DNA of 64,000 nucleotides from the NCBI GenBank assembly GCA_023269235.1, contig JAHFTW010000006.1, positions 1 to 64,000 of the forward strand. Direction: 5' to 3'. Positions within the stretch are counted from its first letter, which is position 1, and every line of letters begins with the position of its first letter. This document shows, piece after piece, positions 7,141 through 14,791 of this stretch. The stretch is from Thermoplasmata archaeon. Its GTDB lineage: Archaea; Thermoplasmatota; E2; JACPAO01; JAHFTW01. The notes beneath the pieces are model-generated. The model was not told the origin of the DNA, made no database searches, and worked only from the letters and a program-made list of their open reading frames with translations. Both the position numbers and the translations under genes were made by a program.

Positions 7141-7724
7141 GCCGGCAGCCCCTTCAGCTTGCGCTGGGCCGCGACGTAGCTCCGGAGGGTCTGGGTCACG
7201 TAGAGCTCGGGCCTGAACCGGCCGGTGCCGAAGTCGGGGAAGACGCGCGGGCAGATGCCCCAGAGGACGAGCGCGTACATCAGCACGGGCTCGACCGCTG
7301 CGTAGTCGACGGGGAGCACGCTGTAGTACGCCTCGCGGAGCGCGAGCTCCTCGGGCGTGGCGCCGAGCGAACCGTCAACGTGCCGGCCCTGCTTCGCGTA
7401 GATGAGCGCTTCCTGGGCGCTCGAGGCGAACGGCAGCACGTCGGCGGGCGGGTCGAGCGGAGCGATCCCGAGGGCCTGACTCGTGTGGAGCGGGCGCCAG
7501 TGGTGCCCCTCGCCGAAGAGCGCGTAGGAGCGCCACTCGGACGGGATGAAGCCGTGCCCCTCGGGAACCGGAACGCTGGCGCAGAAGGCGTCGAGGCGCG
7601 CGGCGGTCTCCTCCGCGGTGTGCCCGTCGGCGAGGTACTGCTCGACGGCCCCGCGGTCGGGGTAGGCGTTGGCCTTCCAGCCGAATCCGGCGTGAAGGAT
7701 CTCGTTCACGGTCTCGTAGGTCAT
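7137..7724 (-). CDS. Hypothetical protein, 195 aa (copy A)
   Basis: ATG 7724 has a clear ribosome site (GGAGGGAAA). It looks soluble and mostly helical, with Trp/Tyr-rich C-terminal segments (YALVLWGICPRVFPDF). Not recognised. It lies between the putative lipoprotein and a signal-bearing protein in the head module. The right copy is cut at the window end. Confidence 0.6.
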   Translation of the reverse strand: MTYETVNEILHAGFGWKANAYPDRGAVEQYLADGHTAEETAARLDAFCASVPVPEGHGFIPSEWRSYALFGEGHHWRPLHTSQALGIAPLDPPADVLPFASSAQEALIYAKQGRHVDGSLGATPEELALREAYYSVLPVDYAAVEPVLMYALVLWGICPRVFPDFGTGRFRPELYVTQTLRSYVAAQRKLKGLPA

Positions 7725-7749
7725 GGGCTTTCCCTCCTATCGAGCTGAA

Positions 7750-8574
7750 TCAGGGAAGCGTCTGATAGGTGACGTACACCGTCGCGGCAAAGGCGGTCAC
7801 CGTCGAGAGGTTCGTGGTCGTCTTGACGAAGTGCGAATTGATGGGGGTGGCCGTCTTGTAGAAGAGAGCGCCGTCGAGGTTCGTCGCGCCGCGCTCGGCC
7901 GTCGCGTCGCCATAGAGGGCAACGGCCTTCCCGTCGGAGGCGACGATCCAGTCGACGTATCCGGTGCCGACGGTCCCGAGGGAAACGGTGAGCGCGTTCG
8001 CGCTCGTGTCGGCAGCCGTCACGTCCACGTAGGTCGAGGTCACGCGCGAATTGGCGGGCAGGGTGCCGATGGCGATGTCTCCCGTCAGATTCGCGCCGAG
8101 TGCAGCAACCGCAGCGTTCGTAATCGCGTACTTGATGACGCCGAACAGCGGCGCCGTGCTCGTCGCATTCGCGATCGAAGAAGTCCACGGGCCGGGGTCG
8201 GTTGGCAGGTCCATGAAGACGGCGGAAAGGGTGCCGCTCGAGCGCGCGGTGACGTTTGCGCGGAGGAACGGGAACGCGGTCCCGCGGTATGCCTCGCCGG
8301 TCGACGTCGGGTTCGTGACCGTCGCGAGCGTGATCCAGGGACCGGCCGAGGCCATGGCCCCCTGAACGACGACGGTCGCCGAGGAGGTCGACGCGGAGTA
8401 GACGTGGACCTGCGCTCCCGGCACGGTGCCGAAGGCGAGCGGGATCCCCGCGCCCGTCGTGATGACGGCGTTCCGGTTCGTCCAGGTCGTCGCCGTCGCA
8501 GTGGGCGCGACGAGGCTGACGATGACGATGAGCGCGACGGCGAGCGCCGCCAGGCGGATGCGGTTCGGCTTCAT
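7750..8574 (-). CDS. Predicted exported or membrane-anchored beta-rich protein
   Basis: Protein of 274 aa from ATG 8574 (ATGA overlap). The first 30 residues form an export signal or anchor: basic start, hydrophobic core AALAVALIVIVSLVAP, then TATA-TT. The rest is Thr/Ala/Val-rich with many short beta-prone segments, as in head fibres or decoration proteins. A signal peptide is odd for a virion gene placed two genes after the capsid; a lysogenic or superinfection role at the cell surface is an alternative. Confidence 0.6.
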   Translation of the reverse strand: MKPNRIRLAALAVALIVIVSLVAPTATATTWTNRNAVITTGAGIPLAFGTVPGAQVHVYSASTSSATVVVQGAMASAGPWITLATVTNPTSTGEAYRGTAFPFLRANVTARSSGTLSAVFMDLPTDPGPWTSSIANATSTAPLFGVIKYAITNAAVAALGANLTGDIAIGTLPANSRVTSTYVDVTAADTSANALTVSLGTVGTGYVDWIVASDGKAVALYGDATAERGATNLDGALFYKTATPINSHFVKTTTNLSTVTAFAATVYVTYQTLP

Positions 8575-8768
8575 GCGGTCTCCTTCGGACCCGGCTCGGG
8601 GGCCGGCTTGGGCGGCTTCGGAGCCGCGGTCTCGGTCAGGCAATGCGCGACGTCGGGCAGGTACGCGCCGAGCTCCTCCTCCGTGACGGTGTCGGTCGGA
8701 GGCGAGAACGACCGCGTCCCTGCGGCGTCGGAGAGGGTGAAGGGCTTCGTCACGCGGAAGGTCTTCAT
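8571..8768 (-). CDS. Small protein, 65 aa, Pro-rich tail
   Basis: ATG 8768 lies shortly after the capsid gene. The first 45 residues read like a small fold (KTFRVTKPFTLSDAAGTRSF then VTEEELGAYLPDVA), then a Pro/Lys tail (PKPPKPAPEPGPKE). Small proteins directly after capsid genes are often accessory capsid factors. Not recognised. Confidence 0.55.
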   Translation of the reverse strand: MKTFRVTKPFTLSDAAGTRSFSPPTDTVTEEELGAYLPDVAHCLTETAAPKPPKPAPEPGPKETA

Positions 8769-8787
8769 TCGAACCTCAGAGGCAGGG

Positions 8788-8819
8788 TGCCGGGCCCCCT
8801 CTCACACGGAGACCCGGCA
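8788..8819 (-). terminator. Stem-loop after the capsid gene
   Basis: Arms TGCCGGG (8788-8794) and CCCGGCA (8813-8819), 7 bp with an 18 nt loop, starting 12 nt after the capsid stop on the minus strand. No U-run. Probably an attenuator or mRNA 3'-end stabiliser. Confidence 0.4.
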
Positions 8820-8831
8820 TCCCCGCTGTCA

Positions 8832-9983
8832 TCAGACGTCGAGCTTCGTGTCGAGCCAGAGGTAGGCGGCGTTGCTCTTCGTGACGATCGGCTGCCAGGA
8901 GTCCGTCCACTTCAGGACGTTCGCCCCGGTGCCGACGCGGTCGTCGCGGTAGGGGAGGAGGTCCGGGAACCCTTCGCGGAAGCAGGAGATCGCGAACCGC
9001 GGCGCCACGATGGCGCCCTGCCCCGTGCAGTAGAGGCCGGCGAAGTCGCCCCAGATCTGCGTCGGGTCGTCCTCGCTGTCGAGCTCGACGGTCTTCGCCG
9101 CGTTCCCGACCGCGATCGCGATCTGGAAGAGCGCGGCGAGGAAGTCGCGCGTGACCGGGACGGCGCGGCCGGTGCCGGTGTTCGCGGTGTTCGCGTAGGA
9201 GCGGATCTGGGCGTTCACCATGAGGGTCGCCTCGGTGTCGCCGCCCATCGCGAAGAGGTCCGGGTCCTGGAGGGTCTTCAGGAAGATCGCGCGCCGCGCC
9301 GCCCAGAAGGCGTTGACCGGCTGGGAGCTCGCGTGCGACCACTGCGTCGTGGTGGCGAGCGTCTCGGAGAAGCCCGCGGCGTACTTCGTCGCGTCGAGCG
9401 CGACGGCGGCGTAGTCGGCCTCTTCCTCGGCCGCGAGCGAGGCCTGCGCGCGGTCGAGCTTGTAGGCCTCGATGTTGAGGTTCAGCGCGGCGGACGCGGC
9501 GCTCACTTCGCGGTTCTCCGTGAGGACCTCGATGCCCTTGACCTTCGTCGTCACCTCGCCGAACTTGATCCGCACGTCCATGCGGCGGACCGTCTGGCCG
9601 ACGTTGAGGGTCGAGCCCTCGGGCTCCACGAAGAAGCCCTCCTTCCCGTAGATCGGGTAGTAGCCCTTCTCGTCCGGGCCGGAGGAGAACTTCGGGAAGA
9701 TCTGCGTCCCGATCATGGCCTGCTGCGGTCCCACGCTCACGGCCATCGGGACGGGGAAGCGCTTCGGCGGCGAGAAGCTCGGGAGACCGGCGAGCGCGGC
9801 CTCGGCCTTCTTCATGAGGTCGAGGTGACCGGCGATCTCGGGGATCTTCGAGAGCCGCTCGGTCACCCACTTGACGTAGTCGGGGTCCTGGACGCGGAAG
9901 CCGGCGTTCGGCCGACGGAAGTACCCGAGGTGACCGTTCGGGAGCTTCATCGACTGGCCCGGCTGGAAGGTGGTCTTCTTCAT
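8832..9983 (-). CDS. Major capsid protein
   Basis: Protein of 383 aa, ATG 9983 with GGAGCAG upstream. It follows protease, scaffold and decoration-like genes, the usual place of the capsid gene. Visible traits are an N-terminal arm, a beta-rich middle (VRIKFGEVTTKVKGIEVLTENREV), helical EAYKLDRAQASLAAEEEADY, and a segment with RSYANTANTGTGRAVPVT. This fits an HK97-fold coat protein of about 42 kDa. No N-terminal delta domain is evident beyond about residue 60. Confidence 0.8.
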   Translation of the reverse strand: MKKTTFQPGQSMKLPNGHLGYFRRPNAGFRVQDPDYVKWVTERLSKIPEIAGHLDLMKKAEAALAGLPSFSPPKRFPVPMAVSVGPQQAMIGTQIFPKFSSGPDEKGYYPIYGKEGFFVEPEGSTLNVGQTVRRMDVRIKFGEVTTKVKGIEVLTENREVSAASAALNLNIEAYKLDRAQASLAAEEEADYAAVALDATKYAAGFSETLATTTQWSHASSQPVNAFWAARRAIFLKTLQDPDLFAMGGDTEATLMVNAQIRSYANTANTGTGRAVPVTRDFLAALFQIAIAVGNAAKTVELDSEDDPTQIWGDFAGLYCTGQGAIVAPRFAISCFREGFPDLLPYRDDRVGTGANVLKWTDSWQPIVTKSNAAYLWLDTKLDV

Positions 9984-9999
9984 GCTCTGCTCCTGCCGC

Positions 10000-10368
10000 C
10001 TACCGGATCCACCGGACGAGGTAGGACTTGCCGACGACGGTCGCGGCCTCGACGGCCTGCGCCCGCGTGAAGGCGGTCGGCACGACGGGATCGGTCTCCT
10101 TCACGAGCCGACCATCGGCGCCGAGCTTCAGGTAGTTCTTCTTCGCCCACGCCTCGCCGGCGATGGCGGGGGACTCGCCGGCGAACTCGTAGACGGTGAT
10201 GGGGGCGTCGATGGCAGCGCCCTCCGGCGCGAAGCCGGTGCCGAGCAGGCCTGCGGCTCCGAGGATGGCCTTGCCGGCGTCGTCCATCTCCACAACCGCG
10301 TTGTCGGGGATGAGCACGGCGGCCACCATGCCGAAGCGGGCGCCGTTGTGGTTCACGCGGCCCGGCAT
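10000..10368 (-). CDS. Capsid decoration-like protein
   Basis: Protein of 122 aa, ATG 10368 with a GGAGAACTGAC site, between the protease/scaffold gene and the capsid gene. Gly/Ala-rich with beta segments, no transmembrane segment. The slot equals lambda D or the DUF2190-type decoration proteins that cement capsids. The assignment is mostly positional. Confidence 0.55.
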   Translation of the reverse strand: MPGRVNHNGARFGMVAAVLIPDNAVVEMDDAGKAILGAAGLLGTGFAPEGAAIDAPITVYEFAGESPAIAGEAWAKKNYLKLGADGRLVKETDPVVPTAFTRAQAVEAATVVGKSYLVRWIR

Positions 10369-10369
10369 G

Positions 10370-10975
10370 TCAGTTCTCCTCTCCGGCGGCGAGGCCGCCG
10401 GCGTCCACGATCGCGATGGCCTGGGAGACCGTGCAGCCGAGGGCCGCGACGGTCTGCGCGATCTCGTGCGTGTACTCGGGGGCGGTGTCGAAGCCGTGGA
10501 ACTGGCCGGCGCCGACGAAGCCGGGGGAGCCGCCCCTCTCGAAGATCGGCTCCACGGGAGCGACGGCCTTCATCGCGGCGAGCTCGGCCTCGAAACCGAC
10601 GGGGTCCGCCTCGATGCCGGGGCGGAGGAACTTCGCATGGGCCCGGGGGACCTTGCCGAGCCCGATGGCCCGCTCGAGGAGCCCGTCGACCTTCGCCTTC
10701 TTCTCGGCGGCGGCCGTGGCCTCGGCGATCGCCTTCGCGTTCGCGGCGGCCATCTCCTTGAAGACGGTCGCCGTCGACTCGGCGACGATCTTCTGGACGT
10801 CGCCCAGCGTCACGCCGGGCGCCGGCGGGGGCGGCGTCTCGACCTTCGGCTCGGGCTTGGGGGCGGGCGGCGCGGCGGCAGGTGCCGCGAGCTCCGCGAG
10901 CCTCCGGTTGAGGTCGTCCTCGCTCGCGTTCTCCGCGAGACCGAGGAGCTTCAGGTTTTCGGGAGTCACCTTCAT
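10370..10975 (-). CDS. Nested in-frame scaffold protein
   Basis: Internal ATG at 10975 in the same frame as the protease gene, with an excellent site (AAAGGAGGAG, 5 nt before ATG). It would give 201 aa beginning MKVTPENLKLLGLAENASED, the helical scaffold part. Mu I/Z and lambda C/Nu3 use the same arrangement, where excess free scaffold is needed. Nothing else in this stretch explains so strong a ribosome site. Confidence 0.75.
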   Translation of the reverse strand: MKVTPENLKLLGLAENASEDDLNRRLAELAAPAAAPPAPKPEPKVETPPPPAPGVTLGDVQKIVAESTATVFKEMAAANAKAIAEATAAAEKKAKVDGLLERAIGLGKVPRAHAKFLRPGIEADPVGFEAELAAMKAVAPVEPIFERGGSPGFVGAGQFHGFDTAPEYTHEIAQTVAALGCTVSQAIAIVDAGGLAAGEEN

Positions 10976-11707
10976 GTGCTCCTCCTTTCGTGTGCTCGCC
11001 GGAACTGGCGAGGAAGTGGAGGTCGAGAGAGAAGAAGCCTCGCCGCCGGTCGCGGCACGCTGAGTCCCCTCCGGGGAGGCTGCGGGCACGGCGGCGAGAC
11101 TGGTCGGGATGACGAGACCTTCAGGGCCCGGGCGGAAGCCGAGGCCGTAGACCTTGCGGAGGTGCGACATCTCGACGACCTTGCCGAGCCCCTTCAGGCG
11201 CGGGAGGTTCGTGAGGGAGAGCTCCTTCGGCTGCACCGCGCGGAGGAAGCCGTCGCCGTCGATCCAGGCGCCGAAGCCGAGCGAGCGGCTCTTCCAGCGT
11301 TTTCCCGGATTGCAGGCCGCCCGGTACATCTCCTCGTCGGCGAGGTCGCAGAGCTGCCAGAAGGAGCCGTTCTCCTCGTAGCACTCGAGCACGTCACCGG
11401 GGCTCTCGGTCCCGCGGCCCGTGAAGCCGTGGTCGAAGAGGAGCGGGAAGAAGGCCGAGCGGATCAGCTCGTTCCCATTGACGACGCACATCGCGACGTC
11501 CTCGGGCATGACGCGCAGCGTCTCGCCCCATCCGATGTCGTGCTCGCCGAGGAGGAGCGAGCGCATCGCGCAGGGGAACTGAGCGTCCGGGTACTTGTCC
11601 TTGACGCTGGCGAGCGCCACGTCTCGCATCCCGTCGCGGTCGAAGGCGAGCGCGATCTCTCGCGTCTCGACCTTGTGCTTCGCGGGGTCGAAGAGCTCGT
11701 ACTTCAT
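10370..11707 (-). CDS. Mu gpI-like prohead protease with C-terminal scaffold
   Basis: Protein of 445 aa. Residues 1-190 look like the Mu gpI-type prohead protease: the segment PKELSLTNLPRLKGLG matches the family motif around LTNxPxLKGL. Residues 190-245 are a Ser/Thr/Pro linker. Residues 245-445 form a scaffold with a helical, charged middle (ATVFKEMAAANAKAIAEATAAAEKK) and a Pro/Ala-rich stretch. The protease matures the prohead and removes scaffold. ATG 11707 overlaps the upstream stop (ATGA). A nested start at 10975 gives scaffold alone. Confidence 0.75.
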   Translation of the reverse strand: MKYELFDPAKHKVETREIALAFDRDGMRDVALASVKDKYPDAQFPCAMRSLLLGEHDIGWGETLRVMPEDVAMCVVNGNELIRSAFFPLLFDHGFTGRGTESPGDVLECYEENGSFWQLCDLADEEMYRAACNPGKRWKSRSLGFGAWIDGDGFLRAVQPKELSLTNLPRLKGLGKVVEMSHLRKVYGLGFRPGPEGLVIPTSLAAVPAASPEGTQRAATGGEASSLSTSTSSPVPASTRKEEHMKVTPENLKLLGLAENASEDDLNRRLAELAAPAAAPPAPKPEPKVETPPPPAPGVTLGDVQKIVAESTATVFKEMAAANAKAIAEATAAAEKKAKVDGLLERAIGLGKVPRAHAKFLRPGIEADPVGFEAELAAMKAVAPVEPIFERGGSPGFVGAGQFHGFDTAPEYTHEIAQTVAALGCTVSQAIAIVDAGGLAAGEEN

Positions 11708-11997
11708 GCGGGCCTCCCAGAGAGCCAGACGTCCACCAACGCCTCGAGCTGAATGAAGGAATCCCCGCAGCCGGGCCGCTCACTGACGATGACGCGCTGC
11801 CATCCGGCGGCGAGGTAGCGGCGGCGAAGCTCCGTGGCGACGGCCACGTCGGGCTTGACCGGAAGCGGGACGACGACGTAGCCGGGGTCGGCGTCCATCG
11901 CGCTCCCGAGCATCCCCTCGACGAAGAGCTCGAGACTGTCGACGAGCGCGGTCTGCTCGGCGGTGAGGGGTGCGGGGGTGAAGGGAGAGCGCGCCAT
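11704..11997 (-). CDS. Hypothetical protein, 97 aa
   Basis: ATG 11997 overlaps the MuF stop by one base (TGATG). The sequence contains LRRRYLAAGWQRVIVSE, a helix-strand pattern, and shows no metal or membrane features. Its place between MuF and protease, with overlaps on both sides, suggests a small head-assembly factor. Confidence 0.55.
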   Translation of the reverse strand: MARSPFTPAPLTAEQTALVDSLELFVEGMLGSAMDADPGYVVVPLPVKPDVAVATELRRRYLAAGWQRVIVSERPGCGDSFIQLEALVDVWLSGRPA

Positions 11998-12842
11998 CAG
12001 TTCACCGCTCCGAGGTTCTTCAGCGCGTCAGGGACGAGCGAGGCGACGCGGTCAGCGTCCCAGCCGGAGGGGATCTCGACCTTCACGTCGCGGCCCCACG
12101 AACGCCGATAGCCGCCGTCGTCGACGTCGGCCTGGTCCATCTCCTCCGCGGTGCACCGGCAGTTCGGTCCCAGGGGAGGGAGGTACTTCCGGGCGCCCGG
12201 GTCGTCCTTCCGGAACACCATGCCGTCGAGCGCGAGATGGCTCGGGCGCGTGCGCGAATCGTTGATCGCGTCATAGAGCCAGAAGGGGGAGCGCTTGATC
12301 CACTCCCGGCTGAACATCTCCGCGTAGCGCCCGCCCGCCGTCGCCGCGGCGTTCGCGTTGCGGAAGACGAGGTCGGCGTACCACGGCGACCACTCCTCGC
12401 CCGTGAAGATGCGCACGCCCTGGTCCGCCCCGAACTGGTCGAGGAGCGACTGTGCCTTCGGCATCCACTGCGCGAGCGTCTCGCCCTGCGCGACCGCGTC
12501 GAAGAGCGAGCCGTAGATCTTCTGGACGAACTTCGTGTGCCAGACGTCCGCGAGCCGACCGGCCTGTCCCTTCAACTCGTCCGTCAGCGCGGCGAAGGTC
12601 TTCGAGTCGAGGATCTTCCGTTTCTTCCAGAGCGCGAGCGTGTCCTTCAGGGGCGGGACGACGACGTGCTCGGCAGGCGCGCCGAGGATCGCCTCCGTCC
12701 AGTCGTCGGACGTCAGGCCCGCGGCGAGAAACTCGACGAGGGAGCCGGTGGCCTCGTCCGCGCCGACCGCGGCGGAGGCGCCGAGGAACGCGAGGCCCGC
12801 GGGGAGCGGAGGAGGAGCGAGGGCGAGATGCACGGCGCTCAC
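11997..12842 (-). CDS. MuF-like minor head protein (SPP1 gp7 family)
   Basis: Protein of 281 aa with the family signature near residues 195-235: INDSRTRPSHLALDG, then LPPLGPNCRCTAEEM. Proteins of this family bind the portal and help package or eject DNA. The N-terminal two thirds is helical. GTG 12842 overlaps the portal stop (GTGA). The order terminase, portal, MuF, protease agrees with Mu-like head clusters. Confidence 0.88.
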   Translation of the reverse strand: MSAVHLALAPPPLPAGLAFLGASAAVGADEATGSLVEFLAAGLTSDDWTEAILGAPAEHVVVPPLKDTLALWKKRKILDSKTFAALTDELKGQAGRLADVWHTKFVQKIYGSLFDAVAQGETLAQWMPKAQSLLDQFGADQGVRIFTGEEWSPWYADLVFRNANAAATAGGRYAEMFSREWIKRSPFWLYDAINDSRTRPSHLALDGMVFRKDDPGARKYLPPLGPNCRCTAEEMDQADVDDGGYRRSWGRDVKVEIPSGWDADRVASLVPDALKNLGAVN

Positions 12843-14503
12843 CGGCCGCTCCTATCGTCACGGGCCTGCTCCAGGCCGTGCCCGGTCGACGCGACGAGGA
12901 CCGAGGTGAGCCGGTCCGCAAGCTCCTTCCCGTCGGGGCGGGTCCTCGCGCGCTGCACGACGCGGGTCAGCGCCTGGAAGGGGTTCGCGCCGTCGTTCAG
13001 AGCGTCGGCGAAGATCGCGCGGTACGGCCCGAGGAGCTCCTCCGCGATTCCTGTCGGCGCGCCGTCGGCGCCGAGGACAGGCGGCTTTCCGCCCGGGCCG
13101 AGCATCGGGAAGCGGACGACGTTCTCTCCGAGCTTCCCGCCGGACGTCGGCTCGGCTGCGGCAACGGGGGCCGCGAGCTGACGGCGGGTGAGGACGCGCT
13201 CGCCCGGGCGGGCCTGGCGGTAGCCGACGCGCTTCAGGAGCTCGGATTCGGGCGGCTCGGCCCCGGCGCTCACGATCAGGTTCGCGATCCGCCCTTCGGC
13301 CTCGCGGTCGATCTCCCTCGTCTGGTGCAGCGTGGGGACCGGCGTGTTCACCGCTGCGACCACCTCGCCGTAGTTCCTGACGACCATCGGCCGGACCCAC
13401 TTCGCTGCGAAGTCGACCGCCGCGCGCCGTAACTGCTGGGCGACGAGCCATTCGGCGACGCCCTGGGCCGCGACGTCGGAGGTCTTCGCGCCAGCGCCCT
13501 CGCGCGCGCCGAGAGCCTGCTCATGCCCGAGGAGGCACGCGGCGAAGGCCCGAAGGCAGAACTCCTGCGCCCGCTCGAGGGAATCGGGCTGGGCCGCCGA
13601 CATCACCGAGAGGAACTTCGCCTCGATGCCCTCCATCGGGCGGATGAGCGCTCCGGAGGAACCGAGCTTCGCGGCGACCTTCTCGGCCTCGGCGGCACCG
13701 TCCTTCAGGTTCGCGGCGTATCCGACGTCGAGGTAGGGGAGCGCGTAACGCTCGTTCAGCCGAGCCCACCAGCGGAGCCCGAACTGGTAGACGCACCAGG
13801 CCGTCCCGATCTGCCAGAGGAGCCCGCGCTGGTCGAGGGGATAGACGCCGCCGCCGTCCTCGAAGAGGAGCAGGCTCCCGGTCTCGACGAACGGCGCGAC
13901 CGGCACCGCCGTCCCGCCGCGGGCCTTCTGGAAGAAGCTGAACTCGAACGTCTTCGGGTCGAGGCGGAAGCGGTAGCCGGGGATCTCCTCGAAGGAGACG
14001 GCCCGCTCGAGGCCGCCGGGTCCGCTGCCAGCCTCGACTCGGAATGCGGCCGCGCCGAAGCCCGTGTGCTCGCGCCGTGCGAAGACGCGCAGCGCGTCCG
14101 GCATGAAGGGCCCGAGCTGGTCGGCGACGTAGGCCGCAACCTCGCGCCCGATGCGCGCCTCCGGCGTGAGGATCGTCTCGTCTCGCGCCGCGAGCGGCAT
14201 CGGTGCGAACTCCCACTCGGCCGACTCGATCGCCTCGCGGGACCTCCGGATCTGCGGGCCGGCGGCGCGCCCAGGCATCTCGTGGTAGAGCGCGAGGAGG
14301 TTCCGCGGATCCCCGCGACGCGCCTCGACCCGGTAGCGGAACCAAGCCTCCGGCGTGTATTCCTTCGGGATCGGGACGATCTCCGTCGTGATGTCCGTCT
14401 CGCGTTCGACTCCGGACGGTCGAGCGATCGAAGTCGGAGCGGCGGGCTTTTCTGCGAGGTCGCGGAGGATCGTGTCGAGCTGGAGCGAGAGCCAGTCGCT
14501 CAC
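12839..14503 (-). CDS. Portal protein (DUF935, Mu gp29-like)
   Basis: Protein of 554 aa that forms the dodecameric portal at the packaging vertex. Visible are the long family core (IPGYRFRLDPKTFEF, GLLWQIGTAWCVYQFGLRWW, RYALPYLDVGY) and the later helical ALGAREGAGAKTSDVAAQG region that typifies DUF935 portals. The start is GTG 14503, overlapping a stop at 14500. The length is normal for the family. The terminase genes lie upstream with four genes between. Confidence 0.88.
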   Translation of the reverse strand: MSDWLSLQLDTILRDLAEKPAAPTSIARPSGVERETDITTEIVPIPKEYTPEAWFRYRVEARRGDPRNLLALYHEMPGRAAGPQIRRSREAIESAEWEFAPMPLAARDETILTPEARIGREVAAYVADQLGPFMPDALRVFARREHTGFGAAAFRVEAGSGPGGLERAVSFEEIPGYRFRLDPKTFEFSFFQKARGGTAVPVAPFVETGSLLLFEDGGGVYPLDQRGLLWQIGTAWCVYQFGLRWWARLNERYALPYLDVGYAANLKDGAAEAEKVAAKLGSSGALIRPMEGIEAKFLSVMSAAQPDSLERAQEFCLRAFAACLLGHEQALGAREGAGAKTSDVAAQGVAEWLVAQQLRRAAVDFAAKWVRPMVVRNYGEVVAAVNTPVPTLHQTREIDREAEGRIANLIVSAGAEPPESELLKRVGYRQARPGERVLTRRQLAAPVAAAEPTSGGKLGENVVRFPMLGPGGKPPVLGADGAPTGIAEELLGPYRAIFADALNDGANPFQALTRVVQRARTRPDGKELADRLTSVLVASTGHGLEQARDDRSGR

Positions 14504-14643
14504 GCCGACGGCCTCCGCGCGCCGCCGAGGGCGAACGGCGAAGGACCGCGCAGGGTCGGGCCGTCTGCCACGCCTCGAACCTGCGCGCCGGGAGGAGGAG
14601 GTTCTAGGGGGTCTGCACCGTTGACGGGGCAGAGGAGAGCCAT
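14500..14643 (-). CDS. Possible 47 aa protein before the portal gene
   Basis: The stop at 14500 overlaps the portal GTG (GTGA), the signature of a real upstream gene in this phage. The nearest ATG in frame is 14643, giving MALLCPVNGADPLEPPPPG and a short basic tail. There is no clear ribosome site and the sequence is low in complexity, so this may be chance. If it is not a gene, 14504-14791 holds only a GC-rich hairpin. Confidence 0.3.
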   Translation of the reverse strand: MALLCPVNGADPLEPPPPGAQVRGVADGPTLRGPSPFALGGARRPSA

Positions 14644-14745
14644 GGGGCGCCCATAGGCGCCGGGGGGGATCGGAAGGCGGGAGAGGAGAGGGGAGGCCGG
14701 GGGGACGAGGGGCGGGAGACGGCAGGAGATGGCTAGAGACGGCAA

Positions 14746-14765
14746 CGCCCGCCGTGGGGCGGGCG
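14746..14765 (-). terminator. GC-rich hairpin upstream of the portal gene
   Basis: Perfect 8 bp stem CGCCCGCC/GGCGGGCG with loop GTGG, 27-46 nt after the stop of the 14792-15397 gene on the minus strand. No U-run. It could attenuate or process late mRNA. Confidence 0.45.
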
Positions 14766-14791
14766 CTACGTCCGGGGCTTGCCCTGTCGCG

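Larger units (their letters stand above)
1..7318. repeat. Left copy of a 7.3 kb direct repeat (period 56,682 bp)
   Basis: Positions 1-7318 reappear in the same orientation at 56683-64000. I saw no difference from about position 800 to the window end wherever I compared the two, and the encoded proteins there are identical. Positions 1-799 are clearly related but diverged: they hold the tape measure start, the T part of GT and the end of G. The last difference I found is position 799 (g) against 57481 (a). The repeat runs off the right edge, so its full length is unknown. The period matches a whole siphophage genome, which points to tandem prophages or a circular or concatemeric assembly. Confidence 0.95.
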
